NCBI GenBank assembly: GCA_020026435.1
Contig: JAHHQK010000002.1
Coordinates: 83,228-147,227 of the forward strand
Length of the DNA stretch: 64,000 nucleotides
Source of the DNA: Alistipes sp.
Lineage (GTDB): Bacteria > Bacteroidota > Bacteroidia > Bacteroidales > Rikenellaceae
Direction of reading: 5' to 3'
A program made the translations under genes and the position numbers. The notes beneath the pieces were generated by a model, which saw nothing but the letters and a program-made list of their open reading frames with translations, was not told where the DNA came from and did no database searches. Positions 51,630 through 59,700 of the stretch are shown here, in pieces. Numbering within the stretch: position 1 is the stretch's first letter; each line of letters opens with the position of its first letter.

Positions 51630-52522
51630 TAAAAGGACATCGGGGCCTTGATCGCAGGCCACGGGTCGTAGCCTTCGAGCGTGAAATCTTCGTAGCGGAA
51701 GTCGAAGAGCGACTTCACAGCGGGATTCAGCCGCAGGTTCGGCAGCGGACGCGGCTCACGCGAAAGCTGCTCGTCGGCCTGCTCCAGGTGGTTCAGGTAG
51801 AGGTGCGTATCGCCCAGCGTATGGATGAACTCACCGGGCTGCAGGCTGCACACCTGCGCCATCATCATGGTCAGCAGGGCATAGGAGGCGATGTTGAACG
51901 GCACGCCCAGGAACGTGTCGGCGCTGCGCTGGTACAGCTGGCACGAGAGACGCCCCTCGGCCACGTAGAACTGGAACAGCACATGGCATGGCGGCAGGGC
52001 CATCGCGTCGATCTCGGCGACGTTCCATGCCGAGACCACGATGCGCCGCGACTCGGGATTCCGGCGTATCAGCTCCACGGCCAGCGCGATCTGGTCGACG
52101 ACACTCCCGTCGGGCCGGGGCCACGAGCGCCACTGGTAGCCGTAGACATGGTTCAGGTCGCCGAAGCGGTAGCCTTCGATCGGCGACTCGACGCCCGCCG
52201 AGGCGAGGAACGTCTCCCGGTCGACGGGCAGCACCCCGTGGCGCACGCACAGTTCGTTGTAATACCGGTAGGCGTCGTTGTCCCAGATATGGACACCATG
52301 CTCCACAAGGTATTTGATATTGGTGTCACCCCGCAGGAACCACAGCAATTCGTGGATCACGCCCTTGAGAAAAACCCGCTTGGTCGTCAGCAGCGGGAAG
52401 CCCTCCGCCAGGTCGAAGCGCATCTGGTGGCCGAAGACCCCCTTGGTCCCGGTTCCCGTGCGGTCGCCCCGCACGACGCCTTCCGCCTTAATCCGGCGTA
52501 ACAGATCGAGGTACTGTTTCAC
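51629..52522 (-). CDS. thyA: thymidylate synthase
   Basis: 297 residues. RGDRTGTGTKGVFGHQMRFD (phosphate-binding Arg), WDNDAYRYYNEL, then LPPCHVLFQFYV with the catalytic Cys (about 177), LYQRSADTFLGVPFNIASYA and the HTLGDTHLYLNH folate/dUMP motif. Complete. Makes dTMP from dUMP with methylene-tetrahydrofolate. Confidence 0.95.
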   Translation of the reverse strand: MKQYLDLLRRIKAEGVVRGDRTGTGTKGVFGHQMRFDLAEGFPLLTTKRVFLKGVIHELLWFLRGDTNIKYLVEHGVHIWDNDAYRYYNELCVRHGVLPVDRETFLASAGVESPIEGYRFGDLNHVYGYQWRSWPRPDGSVVDQIALAVELIRRNPESRRIVVSAWNVAEIDAMALPPCHVLFQFYVAEGRLSCQLYQRSADTFLGVPFNIASYALLTMMMAQVCSLQPGEFIHTLGDTHLYLNHLEQADEQLSREPRPLPNLRLNPAVKSLFDFRYEDFTLEGYDPWPAIKAPMSF

Positions 52523-52542
52523 AGAATCGTCATTTAATCGTT

Positions 52543-53331
52543 TTATTCACAAACCGGGGTCTTGCCCGGCATTTTCAGTGTCAGCTCCCCGGCCGCATCC
52601 AGCACGGCATAGGAGGGATTTTCGGCCCAGCAGCCAAGGTTCACCACATGCAGCCGCCCTTCGCGGCAGTCGCGCGGGAAGTGCATGTGTCCGAAAACGA
52701 AGAGATCGACCCCATGCGCCCGGGCGTACTCGCGGGCATACTCGACCAGCGGCTCGGTGTGGGGCTCGAAAGCTCCCGTCCAGGGCTCGGTCATCGCCGC
52801 CCCGCGGGCCGCCTCCTCGCCATGCCCCTTGCGCGACTTGCCGCTCCACCAATGGCCGAAGCGCAGCGCCCAGTCGGGGTGCACGCCCCACGAAAAGAGC
52901 CACCGCAACGTCCGCGAACGGAAAATACGGTTCAGGAGCTTGAGCATCGGCTGCCCGTCGATCTTCATGTTGTCGCCGTGGGCGATGAAGACCTTTTTGC
53001 CCGAGAGGGTCATCACCTCGGGCGAGGTGTGGATCTCCAGCCCGCATTCGCGCTCCAGATAGTCGCCGACCCACATGTCGTGGTTGCCCGTGAAGAAGAC
53101 CACACGCACCCCCCGGTCGGTCAGCTCGGCCAGTTTGCCCAGCGTCCGCACGAAACCCTTGGGGACCACGCGGCGGTATTCGAACCAGAAGTCGAAGATG
53201 TCCCCGACCAGAAAGATCGCCTCCGCATCCCGGGCCACGGCATCGAGCCACGCCACGAAGCGTCTTTCGACCGCCCGCGCCGTCGCGGCATCGCCGGCTC
53301 CCAAGTGGATGTCGGATGCGAAATAATACAT
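52543..53331 (-). CDS. lpxH: UDP-2,3-diacylglucosamine diphosphatase
   Basis: 262 residues. Calcineurin-like metal motifs in order: FASDIHLGAGD (D and H), LVGDIFDFWFEYR, FTGNHDMWVGDYL, FIAHGDNM and FGHMHFPRDC. FDFWFE and GNHDMW are typical of LpxH, which cleaves UDP-diacylglucosamine in lipid A synthesis at the inner membrane. Start 4 bp behind the upstream gene. Confidence 0.88.
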   Translation of the reverse strand: MYYFASDIHLGAGDAATARAVERRFVAWLDAVARDAEAIFLVGDIFDFWFEYRRVVPKGFVRTLGKLAELTDRGVRVVFFTGNHDMWVGDYLERECGLEIHTSPEVMTLSGKKVFIAHGDNMKIDGQPMLKLLNRIFRSRTLRWLFSWGVHPDWALRFGHWWSGKSRKGHGEEAARGAAMTEPWTGAFEPHTEPLVEYAREYARAHGVDLFVFGHMHFPRDCREGRLHVVNLGCWAENPSYAVLDAAGELTLKMPGKTPVCE

Positions 53332-53335
53332 GTCT

Positions 53336-54475
53336 CTATTTTGTCAACTCGTCCAGCTTCGCCTCGAGGCTCTTGCCGTAGATGTTCTTGGCCACGATCG
53401 TCCCCTCCTTGTCGATCAGGAAGTTGGCCGGAAGCTGCTGCACGTTGTAAAGCCCGAGGGCCACGGACGAACGCCCGCGCAGGTCGCTGACCGAGATCCA
53501 CGGCAGCTGCTGCTCCTGCACGGCGGTGATCCACAGCGGCTTCGACGTATCGACAGCCACCTGGTAGACCTCGAACCCGACGGGAGCGTCGGCATATTTT
53601 CGGTAGAGTTCCTTCAGATCGGCATTCAGGGCATTGCTCGAACCCAGTTCCGCCGACCAGAAATCCAGCAGCACGACCTTCCCGGCCAGCGACGAGAGAC
53701 GGATCTTCTTGCCGTAGATATCCGTCAGTTCGAGATCCGGATGGCGCGCCTCGGAGATCTGCGACGTGAGGCTGATGCGCGCATCCATGCGGGCGATATC
53801 GGCCTGCAGCGACTGCAGGTAGGGCGATTCGGGGTAGCTCTCCTGCAACGCCTCGGCAACCGTGCGGTAGTAGACCACGTCGCTGTCGCCGTTGAACAGA
53901 TGCCTGTCGCCCGGAAGCCGCTGGTAGAGGGCATAGACCGCCGCCAGCGAGGCCTTGTGCTCGATGATGAACCGCAACTGCTCGCGGCGGATGCGGTAGT
54001 ATTCGGCCGTGTACTCCCTGACGAGCTCCTTGCGCTCCTCGTCCGTGAGTTCGCGCGCGAAGGCCGTGCCCATGTTCTCCAGCTGCTGCGCCCCCGTGAC
54101 GAAGGCCTGGTAGAACTGCCGCAGCAACTCCGACTCGGAGGAGCCCTCCACCGTATAGTTGCGGATGACACTGCCCACGGAGCCGAGCGTCAGTCTGTCG
54201 CCGCCGGCCAGAAGCAGCGGGATGCGCTCACCGTCGTAGATCACATTATATAAGGAAGGGGTTTTCGCCGCACCCGTGAATTCCATGCGGTAGCTGCCGT
54301 CGGGGGCCAGCGCCGCCGAATCCACGACCGACTGCGTCAGCGGGAGCACCTGCTCCAGATAGATATTTTTCGCGTCGCTGCCGACGAAGCGGCCTGAAAT
54401 CCTCACTTTCGACGACTGGCAGCCACACATCAGGGCTGCCGTCGTGAGCGTTACGAAAAGCGTTTGCTTGTTCAT
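53336..54475 (-). CDS. TlpA-like lipoprotein with DUF4369-type domain, lacking the CxxC
   Basis: 379 residues. Lipobox CGC near residue 18. The N-terminal part (SGRFVGSDAKNIYLEQ) is of the DUF4369 type, a helical middle follows, and the C-terminal 140 residues are thioredoxin-like (DIYGKKIRLSSLAGKVVLLDFWSAEL, later PANFLIDKEGTIVAKNIYG). In TlpA/AhpC relatives FW is followed by xxWCxxC; here it reads SAELGSSNALN without Cys. So it should not act as a thiol reductase. Confidence 0.78.
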   Translation of the reverse strand: MNKQTLFVTLTTAALMCGCQSSKVRISGRFVGSDAKNIYLEQVLPLTQSVVDSAALAPDGSYRMEFTGAAKTPSLYNVIYDGERIPLLLAGGDRLTLGSVGSVIRNYTVEGSSESELLRQFYQAFVTGAQQLENMGTAFARELTDEERKELVREYTAEYYRIRREQLRFIIEHKASLAAVYALYQRLPGDRHLFNGDSDVVYYRTVAEALQESYPESPYLQSLQADIARMDARISLTSQISEARHPDLELTDIYGKKIRLSSLAGKVVLLDFWSAELGSSNALNADLKELYRKYADAPVGFEVYQVAVDTSKPLWITAVQEQQLPWISVSDLRGRSSVALGLYNVQQLPANFLIDKEGTIVAKNIYGKSLEAKLDELTK

Positions 54476-54537
54476 TTACGATCTTTTTCGCGGTTAATGG
54501 AGAACAAAGATATAAATTTTCCGCAAATAGGCACTCT

Positions 54538-55236
54538 TTATTTCGATGAATTGCGGTGCGGCCCGTTGTTTTTCGTGAAATTGCGGTAGGGCTGCTGGTT
54601 GCGGTTCTTCTGCTGCTGCCGCTGCTGGTGGGGCTGCCGGTGCTGCTGCGCTCCCTTTTGGGGACGCGCCGAAAAGGGCTGTTTATAGTCGCTTCGGAGA
54701 TTGTTCAAGGCAACTTCGTCGATTTGGATCGTGCCCCCGGACATGCGTTTGATGTCTTTTACGATCACTTCGTTGTTGGGGTGCTCCTGGTTGTATTCGT
54801 AGCTCTTCGTGCGCATGTAACGGGCCAGATTGTCCACCGTGCGCGAGACCGCCCGCGGGTTGCGTTCGTCGGCCAGGCTGCGGATCATGCGCTCGACATA
54901 TTTGCCGTAATGCTTATAGGCGATCCGCCCCTGGGAATAGGGCATCGGGCGGGGCGATACGGTCAGTTCCTGCCGCGAGGGCTGCGGGTAAGGAGAGTCC
55001 ACATCGAGCTGGAAATCAGACATGATGAAGAGGTGATCCCAGAGTTTGTGGGTGAAATCGGCCGTATCGCGCAGCAGGGGGTTCAGATTGCCCATCACGG
55101 CAATCACGGCCCGCGCCTGCCGGTTGCGCTCGCGGCGGTCCTCGATCTCCAGCAGCGAGTCGATCATCTCCTGGATATGGCGCCCGTATTCGGGCAGATA
55201 CAACTTGCGTCGTGTGTAATTGTAATTCTTTTTCAT
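54538..55236 (-). CDS. DUF4290 protein
   Basis: 232 residues from ATG 55236. YNYTRRKLYLPEYGRHIQEM, NLNPLLRDTADFTHKLWDHL and YKHYGKYVERMI are characteristic of DUF4290, found throughout Bacteroidetes. The last 50 residues are Gln/Arg/Asn-rich and probably unstructured. Function not known; the basic tail could bind RNA. Confidence 0.85.
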   Translation of the reverse strand: MKKNYNYTRRKLYLPEYGRHIQEMIDSLLEIEDRRERNRQARAVIAVMGNLNPLLRDTADFTHKLWDHLFIMSDFQLDVDSPYPQPSRQELTVSPRPMPYSQGRIAYKHYGKYVERMIRSLADERNPRAVSRTVDNLARYMRTKSYEYNQEHPNNEVIVKDIKRMSGGTIQIDEVALNNLRSDYKQPFSARPQKGAQQHRQPHQQRQQQKNRNQQPYRNFTKNNGPHRNSSK

Positions 55237-55384
55237 ATTGTATTTGCGGTCCGGCACATTAGTGCGATTCGTCCGTCGGAGCCTCCGGCAGGACCTTTGC
55301 GATAGACCGTTTAAAGATCGTTTTTCTTTTGCCCCGCGCCCCGAAGCAAGACCCCCGGGATTCGTTTTACACAGCGGAAAATCA

Positions 55385-55392
55385 TAACTTTG
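55385..55392 (+). promoter_or_regulatory. -7 box of the AAA regulator
   Basis: TAACTTTG on the plus strand, about 37 bp before the ATG. Confidence 0.5.
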
Positions 55393-55428
55393 GGACAAAA
55401 GTAGGTAAAATTTCGGAAAAACAAAGCT

Positions 55429-56565
55429 ATGGCAAAGGTTTTAATTCTGGACCAATCAAAAAGCGTGCGAAACATTCTGCGCGAACGGTTGGAGTACGAA
55501 GGATTTTCGGCGGAGGCCGTCGAGAACGAGGCTGCGGCCTCGGCATTGTGTGCAAGGATCCCGTTCGACGTGATTCTGTCCGACACGAAGTGCAAGGTTC
55601 CGGATGCAGGCATCCCGTTCATAGCCCTCTCGGCCGACACGTCGATCGACACGGCGGTCAAGGCCGTGCGCAACGGAGCGCAGGACTTCCTCACCAAGCC
55701 CATCGACATGAACCGGCTGCTGCAGTCGCTGCACCGCACCATCGACCATCCCGAACCCGAGCAGGCGCCCCCGGCCGCCCCGGCCATGCGCAGCCGCCGC
55801 CGGACCCATCCCGCCGAGGCCGAGCGGATCATCGGCATCTCGCCCGAGATCGAACACGTCCGCCGGCTGATCGACAAGGTGGCCCCGTGCGAGGCCCGGG
55901 TGCTGATCACGGGCGAAAACGGCACGGGAAAGGAGCTCGTGGCCCGCTGGCTGCACGCCAAGAGCGCCCGCGCGGCGGCTCCGTTCGTCGAGGTCAACTG
56001 CGCGGCCATTCCCTCCGAACTGATCGAGAGCGAACTGTTCGGCCACGAGCGCGGGGCCTTCACCTCGGCCGTCAAGCAGCGCAAGGGCAAGTTCGAGCAG
56101 GCCGACGGCGGCACGCTCTTCATGGACGAGATCGGCGACATGTCGCTCGCCGCACAAGCCAAAGTACTGCGTGCCCTGCAGGAAAGCCGCATCAGCCGCG
56201 TGGGAAGCGACAAGGACATCGAGGTCAACGTGCGCGTGCTGGCCGCCACGAACAAGAACCTGCGCGAGGAGATCCGCCGGGGCAACTTCCGCGAAGACCT
56301 CTACCACCGTCTGGCGGTGATCGTGGTGCGGGTTCCGCCGCTGCGCGAACATGCCGGGGACATCCCGGCGCTGGTCGAGCATTTCATCCGCACGATCGCC
56401 GCGGAATACGGATCCGCCCCCAAAGCCATCGACGACGACGCACTGGCCGACCTGCAGCGGATGCCGTGGAGCGGCAACATCCGCGAACTGCGCAACGTCA
56501 TCGAGCGTCTGATCATCCTCTCCGGCGACCGCATCACGGCACGCGACGTGAAGGAGTACTGCTGA
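55429..56565 (+). CDS. sigma-54-type AAA regulator with short receiver and no HTH
   Basis: 378 residues. Receiver-like domain (1-105): ILDQSKSVRNIL, ILSDTKC with the phospho-Asp candidate, LSAD and FLTKP with the Lys; the loop after the Asp is short compared with normal receivers. AAA domain (about 135-378): GENGTGKELVAR (Walker A), GHERGAFTSA (GAFTGA-like loop that contacts sigma-54), GGTLFMDEIGDM (Walker B), WSGNIRELRNVIERLIIL. The Fis-type helix-turn-helix expected behind this is absent: the stop comes at VKEYC. It may act from solution without DNA binding. Confidence 0.82.
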   Translation: MAKVLILDQSKSVRNILRERLEYEGFSAEAVENEAAASALCARIPFDVILSDTKCKVPDAGIPFIALSADTSIDTAVKAVRNGAQDFLTKPIDMNRLLQSLHRTIDHPEPEQAPPAAPAMRSRRRTHPAEAERIIGISPEIEHVRRLIDKVAPCEARVLITGENGTGKELVARWLHAKSARAAAPFVEVNCAAIPSELIESELFGHERGAFTSAVKQRKGKFEQADGGTLFMDEIGDMSLAAQAKVLRALQESRISRVGSDKDIEVNVRVLAATNKNLREEIRRGNFREDLYHRLAVIVVRVPPLREHAGDIPALVEHFIRTIAAEYGSAPKAIDDDALADLQRMPWSGNIRELRNVIERLIILSGDRITARDVKEYC

Positions 56566-56600
56566 CCCGCATTCGGCCCGCATCGACACCATCCGCCCCG

Positions 56601-56736
56601 CAGCCGGACCGCCCCGCCCTGCATCGGGGCCTCTCGTCCCATGCCCGGCCGCGATCCGGAATCCGCACATTTGCGGCCGACAGCTCCAGCCGGACCGCCC
56701 CGCCCTGCATCGGGGTCTCTCGCCCCATGCCCGGCC
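56601..56736. repeat. 50-bp direct repeat, two copies 86 bp apart
   Basis: 56601-56650 and 56687-56736 differ at two positions. Both lie in the 330-bp GC-rich gap before nhaC, which holds no gene that I can support. Copies could be remnants of an intergenic element. Confidence 0.75.
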
Positions 56737-56866
56737 CTTGCCGGCAACATTCGCCCCCTGTCTGCCCACCCCCAAGGCGGCTGCACCCTGCGGCCGCCGC
56801 TGCGGTTTCTTCGCACCGAAGACCGCAGGTCGGGCGTTCCGATGGCGCAAGTCCGAAAATTCTTCG

Positions 56867-56874
56867 TACTTTTG
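56867..56874 (+). promoter_or_regulatory. -7 box of the nhaC operon
   Basis: TACTTTTG on the plus strand, 19 bp before the nhaC ATG. Confidence 0.55.
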
Positions 56875-56893
56875 CCTCCCGTAAGAAGAGAAT

Positions 56894-58333
56894 ATGAAGA
56901 CGAATGCTGAAAAACTGCCGTCACCCTGGGTGTCGGTCATTCCGCTGGCAGTGCTGACGGGCCTCCTTTACATCACGATTCGCGCCTTCGGCGGCGACGC
57001 CATCAACGGCGGGAGCCAGATCGCCCTGCTGTCGGCCACATCGGTCTGCGTGATGCTCTCGATCGGCATCTACCGCAGCCGCTGGGCCGTGCTCGAAGAG
57101 GCCATCATCGACAACATCCGCGCCTCGGCGTCGGCCATCGTCATCCTGCTGCTGATCGGCGCCATCGCCGGCACGTGGATGGTCTCGGGTGTGGTCCCGA
57201 CGATGATTTACTACGGACTGAAAATCCTCCACCCGTCGTTCTTCCTCGTGGCCTCGTGCGTGATCTGCGCCGTGGTGTCGCTGATGACCGGGTCGTCGTG
57301 GACCACCATCGCCACCATCGGCGTGGCGCTCATGGGCATCGGCCAGGCGATGGGATTCCCCGAGGGGTGGATCGCCGGAGCCATCATCTCGGGGGCCTAT
57401 TTCGGCGACAAGCTCTCGCTGCTCTCCGACACCACGGTGCTGGCCTCCTCAACGGTCGGCGTCGGGGTCTTCACCCACATCCGCTACATGCTCTACACCA
57501 CCGTGCCGTCGATGCTCATTGCCCTCGGAGTCTTCACCGTCGCGGGCCTGACCCTCGACCACGGAGTTTCGACCCATGTCGCGATGTATGCCGCCACGCT
57601 CGCCGAGACGTTCCACATCACACCGTGGCTCCTCATCGTGCCCCTGGCCACGGGAAAACTCATCGCACGCAAGCTCCCGGCCATCGTGACGCTGTTCTCG
57701 TCCGTAGTCTTCGCCTGTGTGGCTATGCTCCTGGCACAGCCCGAAACGGTCGCCCGGATAGCCGGTGCCGGGGAGCTGGACTTCATGTCGGGATTCAAGG
57801 GAGTGCTGATGACCTGCTTCGGCCCGACGGCCATCTCCACGGGAACGCCCCAGCTCGACGAACTGGTCGCCACGCGCGGCATGGCCGGAATGCTGAACAC
57901 CGTGTGGCTGATCATCTGCGCCATGTGCTTCGGCGGAGTGATGACCGGAAGCGGCATGCTGCGCTCGCTGACGTCGATCTTCCTGCGCTGGGTGCGCCGC
58001 GCCTTTTCGGCCGTGGCTTCAACCGTGGGTGCAGGGATCTTCTTCAACCTCTGCACCGCCGACCAGTACATCTCGATCATCCTCTCGGGCCGGCTGTTCC
58101 GCGACCTCTACGCCGACCGGGGGCTGGAACCGAGGCTGCTGAGCCGCTCGGTGGAGGATTCCGCCACGGTCTGCTCGGTATTGATCCCCTGGAACTCGTG
58201 CGGCATGACACAGGCCACGGTACTCGGCGTCTCGACCTTCGTCTACGCCCCCTACTGCATCTTCAACATCGTCTCGCCGCTGATGTCGCTGCTTGTGGCG
58301 GCCATCGGCCGAAACATAAAACAAAAACAATGA
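56894..58333 (+). CDS. nhaC: Na+/H+ antiporter NhaC
   Basis: 479 residues with about 11 transmembrane helices. MTGSSWTTIATIGVALMGIG, GAIISGAYFGDKLSLLSDTT and LCTADQYISIILSGRLF are diagnostic of NhaC, including the GDKLSPLSDT-like motif. It exports sodium in exchange for protons across the inner membrane. Ends in an ATGA overlap with the phosphatase gene, so the two are coupled. Confidence 0.93.
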   Translation: MKTNAEKLPSPWVSVIPLAVLTGLLYITIRAFGGDAINGGSQIALLSATSVCVMLSIGIYRSRWAVLEEAIIDNIRASASAIVILLLIGAIAGTWMVSGVVPTMIYYGLKILHPSFFLVASCVICAVVSLMTGSSWTTIATIGVALMGIGQAMGFPEGWIAGAIISGAYFGDKLSLLSDTTVLASSTVGVGVFTHIRYMLYTTVPSMLIALGVFTVAGLTLDHGVSTHVAMYAATLAETFHITPWLLIVPLATGKLIARKLPAIVTLFSSVVFACVAMLLAQPETVARIAGAGELDFMSGFKGVLMTCFGPTAISTGTPQLDELVATRGMAGMLNTVWLIICAMCFGGVMTGSGMLRSLTSIFLRWVRRAFSAVASTVGAGIFFNLCTADQYISIILSGRLFRDLYADRGLEPRLLSRSVEDSATVCSVLIPWNSCGMTQATVLGVSTFVYAPYCIFNIVSPLMSLLVAAIGRNIKQKQ

Positions 58334-58980
58334 AAACCTCACTCGTCATCTTCGACCTCGACGGCACGCTGCTCAACACGATCGGCGACCTGGCCGTGGC
58401 ATGCAACGCCGTGCTGGGTGTGCGGGGACTGCCGCAACACACCTATGAGGAGTACTGCCATTTCGTCGGCAACGGCATCTTGCGCCTCGTGGAGCGCGCC
58501 CTGCCCGAGTCTCTGCGCACGCCCGAAACCGTCGCTGCGGTGCGCGCCGACTTCGTGAAATACTACACCGAACACATCGACACCCACACGCGCCCCTACG
58601 ACGGGATCCCGGAGTTGATCGCCGAACTGGTGCGGCGGGGCATCGTGCTGGCCGTGGCGTCGAACAAGTTCCAGGCCGGGACCGAGAAACTCGTGCGGCT
58701 GTTCTTCCCCGGGGTGGCGTTCGCCGCGGTGCTGGGCCAGCGTCCCGACGTGCCGCTGAAGCCCTCGCCGGCAATCGTGGAGGAGATTCTCGAGCGGACG
58801 GGCACGGCACGCGAGGAGGTGCTGTATGTCGGCGACTCGGGGGTGGACATCGAGACCGCGGCGGCGGCAGGGGTACGCTCGGCGGGAGTGACATGGGGTT
58901 TCCGCGACCGTGCGGAACTGGTCGCTGCCGGAGCGCGGCATCTGGTCGACCGCCCCGACGAACTGCTGGGGCTGCTCTGA
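58330..58980 (+). CDS. gph: HAD phosphatase, phosphoglycolate phosphatase-like
   Basis: 216 residues. VIFDLDGTLLNT (motif I, nucleophile Asp), VASNKFQ (motif II), LKPSPAIVEEIL (motif III Lys) and LYVGDSGVDIETA (motif IV). Cap domain between residues 15 and 80 with GNGILRLVERAL. The Gph type removes phosphate from 2-phosphoglycolate, but specificity cannot be read from sequence. Coupled to nhaC. Confidence 0.85.
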   Translation: MKTSLVIFDLDGTLLNTIGDLAVACNAVLGVRGLPQHTYEEYCHFVGNGILRLVERALPESLRTPETVAAVRADFVKYYTEHIDTHTRPYDGIPELIAELVRRGIVLAVASNKFQAGTEKLVRLFFPGVAFAAVLGQRPDVPLKPSPAIVEEILERTGTAREEVLYVGDSGVDIETAAAAGVRSAGVTWGFRDRAELVAAGARHLVDRPDELLGLL

Positions 58981-59286
58981 CGCCGGCACGCATGGAGCCG
59001 GACAAGGGCGACCCGGACACAGAAGCAGGCCGGAGCCGCCCGCCACACGGCAAGCCCTCTCTGTTCCCCGGACACAGCAGCAGGCCGGACAAGGTGTAAA
59101 CGAAAAGCAGCCCGTGCATGAAGCGGTCCGGACAAAAAGCAATCCGGGCACAAAACGACCCGAAGCGGCCCTGCACGCCCTCCGAGCCCCGCATTTCAAG
59201 CGGCAAACGGCAGTCGACGAGCCCCTCATCCCGCCCCGAAATCATTTTTTTGGAGCCAAAAATTTTCATATTCCCATTTTTTTGTC
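58981..59286. other. intergenic with short imperfect repeats, no gene seen
   Basis: A 22-bp unit at 59012-59033 recurs at 59067-59088 with one mismatch (CCCGGACACAG and so on). The long open frames here arise from GC-rich composition. AT-rich promoter DNA begins near 59240. Confidence 0.55.
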
Positions 59287-59294
59287 TATTTTTG
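59287..59294 (+). promoter_or_regulatory. -7 box of the DUF4492-cydAB operon
   Basis: TATTTTTG on the plus strand, 24 bp before the DUF4492 ATG. No clear -33 element, which suggests a helper protein. Confidence 0.5.
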
Positions 59295-59318
59295 ATAGAA
59301 CATCCAACACGCAAGAAA

Positions 59319-59534
59319 ATGGAGACACTCCGCAAAGTGAGCCGGTTTTACGTCGAGGGATTCCGCGAAATGACCGTGGGACGTACCCTGTGGGCCATCA
59401 TACTCATCAAGCTCTTCATCATGTTCGCCGTGCTGAAAGTCTTCTTCTTTCCCGATCTGCTCGCGGGCAAAAGCCCCTCGGAAAAGGCCGACTGCGTATT
59501 GGAAAATCTGGCACCCGCAATTCAGCAAAGATGA
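59319..59534 (+). CDS. DUF4492 small membrane protein of the cytochrome bd operon
   Basis: 71 residues from ATG 59319 (an upstream in-frame start lies before the promoter). VSRFYVEGFREMTVGRTLW then a transmembrane helix (AIILIKLFIMFAVLKVFFF). DUF4492 proteins stand before cydA in many Bacteroidetes and may be a small oxidase subunit like CydX, though at the other end of the operon. 166 bp separate it from cydA. Confidence 0.82.
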   Translation: METLRKVSRFYVEGFREMTVGRTLWAIILIKLFIMFAVLKVFFFPDLLAGKSPSEKADCVLENLAPAIQQR

Positions 59535-59700
59535 ACGCAAGCATCGTCATGCAATTCCGGTCGCCGCAAGCGGCATCGTCCTCCGGCCGAGGCTGGGTCT
59601 CGGGGGCGGGGCAGCGATGTAACCACGGCCACAGGCCGCAAACCCCGAAGCTCCGGGCCGCCGGAGCGACACAAAATTTCAAACCGTAATCCAATACGCT

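Noticed and set aside
57175..58980. 601-codon plus-strand ORF
   Set aside because: Mostly the +1 frame of nhaC; only its last part is real, as the HAD phosphatase in the same frame from ATG 58330.
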